In this document: piece by piece, positions 53,543 through 61,040 of the stretch | Layout of the letters: the number at the start of each line of letters is the position of its first letter | How positions within the stretch are numbered: the stretch's first letter is position 1 | From: CAHJXF01 sp038225855 | Lineage (GTDB): Bacteria > Pseudomonadota > Gammaproteobacteria > Burkholderiales > Burkholderiaceae_D | Reading direction: 5' to 3' | Length of the DNA: 64,000 nt | Assembly (NCBI GenBank): GCA_038225855.1 | Contig: JBBRQU010000006.1 | Coordinates: forward strand, 62,001-126,000 | Notes under the pieces: model-generated | Told to the model about the DNA's origin: nothing | Databases searched by the model: none | The model's input: only the letters and a program-made list of their open reading frames with translations | Translations under genes and position numbers: made by a program

Positions 53543-56500
53543 TCGCGCACCTGATACGCGCATCGATCGCGAACCGTTTTCTGGTGCTGCTGATGTCGGC
53601 GCTATTGACTGCGCTCGGCATCTGGTCGCTGGCCCAGACGCCGCTCGATGCGCTGCCCGACCTGTCCGACACGCAGGTCATCATCCGCACCACATGGCCA
53701 GGGCAGGCGCCGCAGATCGTCGAGAACCAGGTCACGTATCCCCTGACGACGACGATGCTGTCGGTGCCGGGCGCGAAGACGGTGCGCGGCTATTCTTATT
53801 TCGGCGATTCCTTCGTCTACATTCTTTTCGACGACGGCATCGACCCATACTGGGCGCGCTCGCGCGTGCTCGAATACATGAACCAGGTGCAGTCGCGCCT
53901 GCCGTCGCAAGCGAAAATAGCGCTCGGCCCCGATGCGACCGGCGTCGGCTGGATCTATCAATATGCGTTGATCGATCGCAGCGGCCGCATGGATGTGAGC
54001 CAGCTGCGCGCGCTGCAGGACTGGTTTCTGAAGTACGAATTGAAAACGGTCGTCAACGTGGCTGAGGTCGCGAGCGTCGGCGGCCTCGTGCGCCAATACC
54101 AGATCGTGCTCGACCCGGACAAGCTGCGCGCCTACGGCATCACGCACGGCAAGGTGATCGCCGCAGTACAGCGCGCGAACCAGGAAGCCGGTGGCGCGGT
54201 GCTGGAACTCGGCGAAGCCGAATACGTGGTGCGCGCATCGGGCTATCTGCAAAGCCTCGACGACTTTCGCAAGATACCGTTGACCGCGACCGATGCCGGT
54301 GTCTCGGTCAGGCTCGGCGACGTGGCGCGCATCCAAGTCGGCCCCGAGGCGCGACGCGGCGTCGGAGAATTCGGCGGCGAAGGCGAGGCGCCCGGCGGCG
54401 TGATCGTGATGCGTTCGGGCAAGAACGCACTCGAGACGATCGCGGCGGTGAAGGCCAAGCTCGAGACGCTCAAGCCCGGCCTGCCCACGGGGGTCGAGAT
54501 CGTACCGGTGTATGACCGCTCCAGTTTGATCGAGCGCGCCGTCAAGAATTTGCGCGACAAGTTGATCGAAGAGTTCATCGTCGTCGCATTGGTGTGCGCG
54601 TTGTTCCTGTTCCATCTGCGCTCGGCGCTGGTCGCGATCGTGACGCTGCCGCTCGGCGTGCTCGGCGCATTCATCGTGATGCGTTATCAAGGGGTGAACG
54701 CAAACATCATGTCGCTGGGAGGCATTGCGATCGCGATCGGGGCGATGGTCGATGCCGCGGTGGTGATGATCGAGAACGCGCATAAGCACATCGAGGCTTG
54801 GCATCACGCGCATCCTGATCAGCGTTTGCAGGGACAAGAACAATGGCGCGTCATCGGCGACGCGGCAGCCGAAGTCGGGCCGGCGCTGTTCTTCTCGCTG
54901 CTCATCATCACGCTGTCGTTCATTCCGGTGTTCACGCTCGAAGCGCAGGAAGGTCGCTTGTTCGCGCCCCTCGCCTACACCAAGACCTATGCAATGGCGG
55001 TCGCGGCCGGCCTGTCGATCACGCTGGTGCCGGTACTGATGGGTCTCTTGATTCGCGGGCGTATCCCGAACGAGACGGCCAATCCGCTCAATCGCTTTCT
55101 GATCGCGGCCTATCGGCCGTTGCTCGATGCGGTTTTGAGACGACCCAAGCTCACGCTGGTGATCGCGGCGATCATTGCCGTTGCAACGATCTATCCGGCA
55201 TCCCAACTCGGCGGCGAATTCATGCCGCCGCTCGACGAAGGCGACTTGCTGTTCATGCCGAGCGCGCTGCCGGGGCTGTCGGCCAGCAAGGCCTCTGATC
55301 TCCTGCAGCAGACCGACCGCCTGATCCGCACCGTGCCCGAAGTGCAGACCGTTTACGGGAAAGCCGGCAGGGCCGAATCGGCGACCGATCCCGCGCCGCT
55401 GGAAATGTTCGAGACCACGATCCAGTTCAAGCCGAAGAGCGAATGGCGCGCCGGCATGACAACCGACCGGCTGATCCAGGAGCTCGATGCCATCGTCAAG
55501 ATCCCAGGCCTGTCGAACGTCTGGGTGCCACCGATCCGCAACCGCATCGACATGCTCGCGACCGGCATCAAGAGCCCGGTCGGCGTCAAGATCGCCGGCG
55601 CGAATCTGGCCGAGATCGACCGCATCGCGGGCGAGGTCGAACGCGCAGTCAAGGATGTGCCGGGCGTGTCGTCGGCGCTCGCCGAACGCCTCACGGGCGG
55701 TCGCTATGTCAATGTCGATATCGATCGTGACGCGGCGGCGCGCTACGGCATGAACATCGCCGATGTGCAGAGCGTCGTTTCGTCGGCGGTCGGTGGCGAG
55801 AACATCGGCGAGACCGTCGAAGGCTTGCAGCGCTTTCCGATCAACCTGCGTTATCCCCGGGAATTGCGCGACTCGGTCGAGAAGCTACGCGACCTGCCGG
55901 TCCTGACCGAGCGCGGGGCGCAGATCCGTCTGGGCGACGTCGCGCGGCTGACCATCACCGATGGGCCGCCGATGTTGAAGAGTGAAAACGCCCGGCTCTC
56001 GGGTTGGGTGTATGTAGACATCCGCGGCCGCGACCTGAAATCGGCGGTCGTCGACATGCAGCGCGCGGTCGCAGCGAAGGTCAAGCTGACGCCGGGCTAT
56101 TCGGTCTCGTGGTCCGGTCAGTTCGAGTATCTCGAACGCGCCACGGCGCGGCTCAAGATCGTGGTGCCGGCCACGCTCGTGATCATCTTCATGCTGCTGT
56201 ACCTGACCTTTCGCCGCGTCGGCGAAGCCTTGCTGATCATGGCAACGCTGCCGTTCGCTGCGGTGGGCGGCTTCTGGCTGCTGCTGCTCCTCGGCCACAA
56301 CCTTTCGGTGGCAAGTGGCGTGGGCTTCATCGCGCTGACCGGCGTCGCGTCCGAGTTCGGCGTGATCATGCTGCTGTATCTGAAGCAGGCTTGGGAAGCT
56401 CGCATCGCAGTGGGGAAGACCAGCAACGACGACCTGCTCGATGCGATCCGCGAAGGTGCGGTGTTGAGGGTGCGACCCAAGGCGATGACGGTCGCCGTCA

Positions 56501-56709
56501 TCATTGCCGGCTTGCTGCCGATCATGTGGAGCCACGGCACGGGTTCCGAAGTCATGCAACGCATCGCCGCGCCGATGGTGGGCGGGATGATCACCGCGCC
56601 GCTACTGTCGATGTTCGTCGTGCCGGTGGTGTACTTGTTGATACGGCGACGGCGCGAACAGACGGCGTCGCGACGGATGTTCTGGAGAAGTCGTCATGAA
56701 CCGGGATGA
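53539..56709 (+). CDS. cusA: copper/silver RND inner-membrane transporter CusA
   Basis: The 1056-residue HME-type RND pump has the Cus-type metal-relay Met residues: LFMPSALPG, APLEMFETT and RIDMLATGIKSP correspond to the three Met of the E. coli CusA cleft. The proton-relay Asp lies in MVDAAVVMIENAHKH in TM4. Twelve transmembrane helices and two large periplasmic loops are present. It exports Cu(I)/Ag(I) from periplasm or cytosol through the CusC-type channel. The shared Met set argues for Cu/Ag over Co/Zn/Cd. It is coupled to cusB by ATGA. Confidence 0.93.
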   Translation: MIAHLIRASIANRFLVLLMSALLTALGIWSLAQTPLDALPDLSDTQVIIRTTWPGQAPQIVENQVTYPLTTTMLSVPGAKTVRGYSYFGDSFVYILFDDGIDPYWARSRVLEYMNQVQSRLPSQAKIALGPDATGVGWIYQYALIDRSGRMDVSQLRALQDWFLKYELKTVVNVAEVASVGGLVRQYQIVLDPDKLRAYGITHGKVIAAVQRANQEAGGAVLELGEAEYVVRASGYLQSLDDFRKIPLTATDAGVSVRLGDVARIQVGPEARRGVGEFGGEGEAPGGVIVMRSGKNALETIAAVKAKLETLKPGLPTGVEIVPVYDRSSLIERAVKNLRDKLIEEFIVVALVCALFLFHLRSALVAIVTLPLGVLGAFIVMRYQGVNANIMSLGGIAIAIGAMVDAAVVMIENAHKHIEAWHHAHPDQRLQGQEQWRVIGDAAAEVGPALFFSLLIITLSFIPVFTLEAQEGRLFAPLAYTKTYAMAVAAGLSITLVPVLMGLLIRGRIPNETANPLNRFLIAAYRPLLDAVLRRPKLTLVIAAIIAVATIYPASQLGGEFMPPLDEGDLLFMPSALPGLSASKASDLLQQTDRLIRTVPEVQTVYGKAGRAESATDPAPLEMFETTIQFKPKSEWRAGMTTDRLIQELDAIVKIPGLSNVWVPPIRNRIDMLATGIKSPVGVKIAGANLAEIDRIAGEVERAVKDVPGVSSALAERLTGGRYVNVDIDRDAAARYGMNIADVQSVVSSAVGGENIGETVEGLQRFPINLRYPRELRDSVEKLRDLPVLTERGAQIRLGDVARLTITDGPPMLKSENARLSGWVYVDIRGRDLKSAVVDMQRAVAAKVKLTPGYSVSWSGQFEYLERATARLKIVVPATLVIIFMLLYLTFRRVGEALLIMATLPFAAVGGFWLLLLLGHNLSVASGVGFIALTGVASEFGVIMLLYLKQAWEARIAVGKTSNDDLLDAIREGAVLRVRPKAMTVAVIIAGLLPIMWSHGTGSEVMQRIAAPMVGGMITAPLLSMFVVPVVYLLIRRRREQTASRRMFWRSRHEPG

Positions 56710-56779
56710 GCTGTATCGCCTGCCGGGCTTGTCCTCGTGATCTTGCTGCGGTCGTCACTTACCCAGGACGGAGAAAATT

Positions 56780-57112
56780 ATGAGTATCAAACGAGTCATT
56801 GTCATCGTCCCGTCCGATGTGCTGAAGAAGCTGGAAGCGAGATTGAAAACGCTTCAGGTTGGCGGGGTCACCGTATCGCGTGTGAAGGGCTACGGCGAGT
56901 ACAAGAACCTGTACTCGATCGACTGGATGAGCGAGCACGCCAAGGTCGAGATCTTCATAGAAGAACCGAGACTGGATGCACTGATCGATGCGTTGCTGGA
57001 CATGGCGCGTGCCGATCCCTCGGGCGGTGGGATCGTCGCGGTGCTGCCCGTCGAGCGGTTTCTCCATCTGCGCACCGGAACCGAGGCCTTGCCCGGAGCA
57101 GCGCCGTCCTGA
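56780..57112 (+). CDS. PII-like protein of the heavy-metal-linked (PII-NG) type
   Basis: The 110-residue protein has the PII fold: VIVIVPSDVLKKLEARLKTL, GGVTVSRVKGYGEYKN and GGGIVAVLPVERFLHLRTG, aligned to GlnB strands. The T-loop is about six residues shorter than in GlnB and lacks the GAEY stretch, so classical uridylylation signalling is doubtful. PII-like proteins next to heavy-metal RND pumps form a separate group, PII-NG. It lies 70 bp after cusA in the same direction and may regulate or sense the pump's state. GGAG precedes the ATG. Confidence 0.85.
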   Translation: MSIKRVIVIVPSDVLKKLEARLKTLQVGGVTVSRVKGYGEYKNLYSIDWMSEHAKVEIFIEEPRLDALIDALLDMARADPSGGGIVAVLPVERFLHLRTGTEALPGAAPS

Positions 57113-57251
57113 ATGGACGCTTTCGTATTCAACCCGTGGGTGCCCCCGTGTCCGAGTTGCTGGCAAGAGCGTTGTGGCAACATGCCGCGTGCCGCTCCGC
57201 ATCAGCCGATACGGCTCAACGCGGGAAACATGTCCAACAGCCAATAGGAGA

Positions 57252-57587
57252 TCAGCAGCACATTTGCTCATCGCTGCACGTCAGGCGGAGCCTTGGCCGC
57301 AATCTGGTCGGAACCCTTCTTCCCGAGGAGCCGACGCACAAACCCAACGCGCACATTGCGGCGCACGGCAGAAACGCCAGAACGATCGACGACAAGCCCG
57401 CGGCGACCAGCCAGCCCCACCCTAAAAAAAGGCTCAATGCGATCACGGCCATCGACCAAACAACGACGGCGGCGCGGCGCCCAAGGCGATCACCAAACGT
57501 AAGAATCTGCCAAACGCTCAACGCGAACGGAGTCGGCGCATCGCCTGTTGGGTCGATCGTGGTAGCGCTCGTCTTGAGGGTTTCCAT
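57252..57587 (-). CDS. small Cys-containing membrane protein of the copper region
   Basis: The 111-residue protein has two adjoining hydrophobic segments (AVVVWSMAVIALSLFLGWGW and AGLSSIVLAFLPCAAMCALG). A Cys-rich motif LPCAAMCALGLC lies at the second, and a Cys-ending tail, SDEQMCC, closes the protein. Short proteins with this LPCAAMCALGLC motif occur near copper genes, as far as I recall; no function is established. It is downstream of DUF411 on the same strand, 113 bp away. ATG 57587 is the natural start. Confidence 0.6.
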   Translation of the reverse strand: METLKTSATTIDPTGDAPTPFALSVWQILTFGDRLGRRAAVVVWSMAVIALSLFLGWGWLVAAGLSSIVLAFLPCAAMCALGLCVGSSGRRVPTRLRPRLRLTCSDEQMCC

Positions 57588-57700
57588 CAGTCATTCTCCT
57601 GGTTTAAATTGCGAAAGTTCGAGAACCGTTCGTTATGCCGATTTGACCGGCGCCAGCCCGAGGTCATCGGATATTGGTCGCGTGGGCGAAAGAGACACGC

Positions 57701-58135
57701 TTAAAACGTCGCGAAGATTCGTGGCGACGCCGTTGCCTCCAGGTAATACACGTTGATCGGCCCCTGCTTGGCGCCCGGCATGCCTGGGGCTCCGACCGGC
57801 ATGCCCGGAACGGATAAGCCCTTCATCGGCCGATGCTCGTCGATCGCGCGCTTGATGTATTCCGCCGGGATCAGCCCTTCGAAAACGTAACTTCCGATAA
57901 CAGCGGTGTGGCAACCCGCCAATCTTTCCGGAACCGCATATTTGTCATGGATCGGGGCTGCATTGAAAGTGTCGATCAGCGTGACGTCGAAGCCGTTGCT
58001 CTTGAGGTATTGGGCATAGACGTTGCAGCAACCGCAGTTGGGATTGCGGTAGACCTTCACCGGAATATTCGCCGCGAGGGCCGGCATTGAAAATGCGACG
58101 GCAAGCGTGATCACTACTGGTTTCCAATAGCGCAT
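57701..58135 (-). CDS. DUF411 family periplasmic protein
   Basis: The 144-residue protein has a signal peptide (ending AALA, about residue 22). The DUF411 thioredoxin-like fold follows, with metal-binding NPNCGCCNVY (C34, C36, C37) and a CHTAVIGSYVFEGLIPAEYI segment. A C-terminal Pro/Gly/Met stretch (GMPVGAPGMPG) is present. DUF411 proteins are found in copper-resistance loci and are thought to bind Cu(I). It is the fourth gene of the Met-rich/propeller/cytochrome c group. Confidence 0.88.
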   Translation of the reverse strand: MRYWKPVVITLAVAFSMPALAANIPVKVYRNPNCGCCNVYAQYLKSNGFDVTLIDTFNAAPIHDKYAVPERLAGCHTAVIGSYVFEGLIPAEYIKRAIDEHRPMKGLSVPGMPVGAPGMPGAKQGPINVYYLEATASPRIFATF

Positions 58136-58195
58136 GGTCGTGCTCCTTCTTTGGTTATGGATCGGTGCGTCGTTTGTCGGTCGAAACCATGCGAG

Positions 58196-58654
58196 TCATG
58201 GCGCCTCCGGCGGGAATGGCTGGCGCCGGCTTTCGTTCTTCTGGAACTGCCGTTGCTCGGGTGTCCAGAGGGTTTTCAGATAGCTGATCACGGCGATCGT
58301 CTCGCGGCGCGAGAGTTGCCCTTGGAATGCGGGCATGGTCAGGCGCTGGGTCTTGTTGAACGGATCCCGCCACCCGTGCTGCACGACGCGGTACAGCATG
58401 GCATCGGAGTGCTTCCAGGTGTGCCCTTCAAAATCGTGGGGTGGTGCGGGCAGCTCGCCTTGCCGATCCGGTCGCTGCCATGCGGGAGATCCCTCGCCGC
58501 GCGCACCGTGGCATGAGGCGCAGGATTGTTGATAGACCGCACGGCCGGCATTGACCAGCGCAGGGCCAGGCGGCGATGCCATGACGTCGGTGAACGTGGC
58601 GCTCGCAACCATTCCGCTCAGGCCCACGATCGTGTTGGCCAAGACGCTACGCAT
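58196..58654 (-). CDS. periplasmic class I cytochrome c
   Basis: The 152-residue protein has an N-terminal hydrophobic signal and a single haem-binding motif CASCH (C45, C48, H49). M107 in RLTMPAFQG is a fitting axial ligand, and YLKTLW is the usual C-terminal helix. It transfers single electrons in the periplasm. ATG 58654 overlaps the propeller stop by 8 bp; a longer frame upstream starts inside that gene and lacks a signal. It lies 60 bp before DUF411. Confidence 0.9.
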   Translation of the reverse strand: MRSVLANTIVGLSGMVASATFTDVMASPPGPALVNAGRAVYQQSCASCHGARGEGSPAWQRPDRQGELPAPPHDFEGHTWKHSDAMLYRVVQHGWRDPFNKTQRLTMPAFQGQLSRRETIAVISYLKTLWTPEQRQFQKNESRRQPFPPEAP

Positions 58655-59522
58655 CGACGCGACGCCAGGTGGTGCCATGGTCGGCGCTGCGAAATAACTC
58701 CCCTTTGCCGGCGGTGGCATACAGCACCTCCGTTGGCGTCACGAGCAGCGCAGTGATGTCAGGTCCGGGGAACTGCAGTCGCGACCATTGTTCGCCGCCG
58801 TCTGCGCTGACGAACAATCCCTCCTGGGTGGCTCCGTAAACCTGCTTGGGTTGCTGCCGATTGTAGGCAATGGCGGTCACCGCATGCTCGAGGCCACCCG
58901 CATCCCGCCAGCCGCAGAAGCAGTCCATCGAGCGGCCGACGCCCTTGGCGGTGGCCGCGAAAAACCAGCCCGTCTGCATGCTTCCGGGCATGTTCGAATG
59001 GATCAACTGCCGAACCTTTTCCCGCGGCCCGGTATCCATTAACCGCCAGTGGCCACCCGCGTCTTTGCTGCGGAAGATGCCATGTCCCGCCACATCAACG
59101 TAGAGCGTATTCGACTGATCCGCATGCGACGTCAGAGCGACAACCTCGTGGGTCGGCAGGCCGTCGTTTTTCGCAACCCAAGTTCGTCCGCCATCGGCAG
59201 TACGTTGCACGCCGATCCCTGGACCGGCCACGTAAAGAACGCCCTGGCTGTGCGCGGGAATGGCGAGCGCGACGATGCGGCCGCGCTCGACCGCTTGCGG
59301 CAGGCCGATGGCCTTCCAGTCCCGACCTTCGTTGGTGCTGCGATAGATTGCCCGGGGATAAACTTTGACGAGGCTGTGGCTACCCGCGTCAAAACCAAGC
59401 GCGACGATCTCTTCGCGCGGTTGACCAACGTCGCCGGCGGCCGCAACGGTGCCGATCGCGAACAACCCACCGAGCAACGCGCTTGCAGCGACGCGAAGAT
59501 GGCGCCTGAAACAACCAAACAT
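58647..59522 (-). CDS. exported Asp-box (BNR/YCF48-like) beta-propeller with CFC insertion
   Basis: The 291-residue protein has a signal peptide (about 1-29) and six repeats. Five have the Asp-box pattern S/T-x-D/N-x-G-x-x-W (residues 61-69, 107-115, 151-159, 239-246, 279-286). The fourth repeat position (198-205) reads RSMDCFCGW instead, with C201 and C203. YCF48-like propellers scaffold other periplasmic or photosynthetic complexes, and sialidase-like function is unlikely without catalytic residues. Here it sits between a Met-rich protein and a cytochrome c. ATG 59522 is used instead of TTG 59531. Confidence 0.82.
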   Translation of the reverse strand: MFGCFRRHLRVAASALLGGLFAIGTVAAAGDVGQPREEIVALGFDAGSHSLVKVYPRAIYRSTNEGRDWKAIGLPQAVERGRIVALAIPAHSQGVLYVAGPGIGVQRTADGGRTWVAKNDGLPTHEVVALTSHADQSNTLYVDVAGHGIFRSKDAGGHWRLMDTGPREKVRQLIHSNMPGSMQTGWFFAATAKGVGRSMDCFCGWRDAGGLEHAVTAIAYNRQQPKQVYGATQEGLFVSADGGEQWSRLQFPGPDITALLVTPTEVLYATAGKGELFRSADHGTTWRRVDA

Positions 59523-59527
59523 GATGC

Positions 59528-59878
59528 TCAACGACCGCCCCCCTTTTCATCCTTGATCCTGTCGGCGTACCTGCCAAGGATTTCGCCCGTCTTCTGCATC
59601 ATCTCGGCCTGCATCTGCATCTGCAGCTTCTCATTGCCGGCGGGCAACTGCGGCATCGTTGCGCTGCTCATCATCTGCCTGCACCCCTGCATCATGTCCA
59701 TCATTCCGCCGCCCATCATTCCGCCACGCATCATTCCGTGGTCGGTGTCCATCTTTTCCATGCCGGGCATGTTCCCTACCGGTTGACCGCCTTGTTTCTT
59801 GTCGGCGGCAGCGGCGAGGCTGCTTGCGCTCGCCAGCGTTGCGAGCACAAGCATTATCAATATCGATTTAGGCTGCAT
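59528..59878 (-). CDS. Met-rich exported protein
   Basis: The 116-residue product has a signal peptide (about 1-25, ending LAAAA). Residues 37-75 hold 14 Met, with MM pairs spaced by Gly (HGMMRGGMMGGGMMDMMQGC), one His (H47) and one Cys (C66). Four more Met follow in an amphipathic helix (QMQMQAEMMQKTGEILGRY). The cluster is typical of Cu(I)/Ag(I)-binding periplasmic proteins. It is first in the operon with the propeller, cytochrome c and DUF411 genes. GGAG precedes ATG 59878. Confidence 0.85.
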   Translation of the reverse strand: MQPKSILIMLVLATLASASSLAAAADKKQGGQPVGNMPGMEKMDTDHGMMRGGMMGGGMMDMMQGCRQMMSSATMPQLPAGNEKLQMQMQAEMMQKTGEILGRYADRIKDEKGGGR

Positions 59879-60096
59879 TGCGATACTCCGGTTGATCCAG
59901 CGAAGGTGTATCTATATGAAGCCGAGCCCGCAGACAGCGCGCCGTCAAGTCAACGGACGGCGCATGCGAAAAACGCAGACCCGTGAATTTCAGGTCAACC
60001 ACTGCAAGGGTCGAGAACTAGCCGACGACTAGATGATCCTTGACCAAAGTGCGAACGCGTGTCGCAATCGGACCAAGGGCTGAGTTGCGATGCTGC

Positions 60097-60510
60097 CTAA
60101 CTCAGGAATCGGCTAAAGAGGATATAAGCGCGAAGCGGAGGTCCCACCGAGTGGGTGGGAGGTGAGATCGGTGCCAACGATGCGTCAAGGACGACCATCG
60201 GACGATCACAAGGAGGTGGGGCCAAATCAAACAGGGGCACCGTGGCAGAGGCGAGGACAATCCTATCCATTCCGCCGAGGGCGGTAAGGCATGTGCTTTC
60301 AGGAATCGCGGTGGCTTCACAGCACGGACGCGAGTCCTCAACCGCTATTGAGACTTCGGCCGCTCGAACGAGTACATGCGCGACTTGACCGTTCGGCGCG
60401 TCGCCCGTCATAACAGCGCGGCAGACTTGGCCGGCCATGGCAAGTTGGGTCGTTAATAGCAGTACCACGGTCAACGCGGCACGGCCAAGACGCTTACGCA
60501 GGAAGGGCAT
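60097..60510 (-). CDS. Cys-containing exported protein, second CopL-like
   Basis: The 137-residue protein has a strong signal peptide (ALTVVLLLTTQLAMAG), then a small domain with GQVCRAVMT, DSRPCCEATAIPESTCL and a Cys late in the chain. It ends VGPPLRAYILFSRFLS, the same RFLS ending as the protein at 50082-50507. It probably belongs to the copper response, but a metal role is inferred only from context and Cys content. ATG 60510 was chosen over TTG 60543. It lies 218 bp upstream of the Met-rich gene on the same strand. Confidence 0.65.
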   Translation of the reverse strand: MPFLRKRLGRAALTVVLLLTTQLAMAGQVCRAVMTGDAPNGQVAHVLVRAAEVSIAVEDSRPCCEATAIPESTCLTALGGMDRIVLASATVPLFDLAPPPCDRPMVVLDASLAPISPPTHSVGPPLRAYILFSRFLS

Positions 60511-60751
60511 TATCCGTAGCTTGGTTGTCTGGGACGGACCCAAAAGCAGTGCTTAGAATAGTAGCAGCGCGACATGGAAATGGTAAAACGAGTCCCGTTT
60601 CAGGTCATATTACCGCCCGTGAGGATGACCGCACCTATCGCGGTAAGTTCAACAGCTTCCTGTAGGCGCGATTGCGATAGACAACGTCGCCGATGGGGCA
60701 TATTTCACCGCTGACCAAAGATCCGGCGGGAGCAGAAAAGGAAAGAACGAC

Positions 60752-60877
60752 ATGATGAATATGAATATGGGCATGGGCACGATGCTGGGAATGGGTCTCT
60801 TCGGATTGTTGGTCGTTATCGTCTTGGTTCTTGTCGTCGTCGCGCTGGTCAAATATTTGATGTCTGGGCCGAAGTAA
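60752..60877 (+). CDS. 41-residue Met-rich single-span membrane peptide
   Basis: AAGGAAAG lies about 8 bp before ATG 60752. The product has a Met-rich N-terminus (MMNMNMGMGTMLGMG), then one transmembrane helix (LFGLLVVIVLVLVVVALVKY) and a short tail. Nothing in it looks like random shadow sequence. Eight Met in the first 14 residues next to the membrane suggest Cu(I) binding at the membrane surface. It lies in the gap between the CopL-like gene and pgm, on the opposite strand to both. Confidence 0.7.
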   Translation: MMNMNMGMGTMLGMGLFGLLVVIVLVLVVVALVKYLMSGPK

Positions 60878-61040
60878 GCAGTCCGACGGGGAGGCTGGCG
60901 GCGTCCGCGAGCAGCGCGCGTGTCGGGACGCAAACAAGATCTCAACATTCGCGATGCGTTCCTGCACTTCGCACATCCATCACCGGCATACGCATTGATA
61001 TGAGTGATGCTGCGATCGCCCGGAGCCCGTGCAAGCGTCC

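Noticed and set aside
53602..55206. 534-codon minus-strand open frame inside cusA
   Set aside because: It lies opposite intact RND transporter sequence and encodes a His/Arg/Asp-rich shadow.
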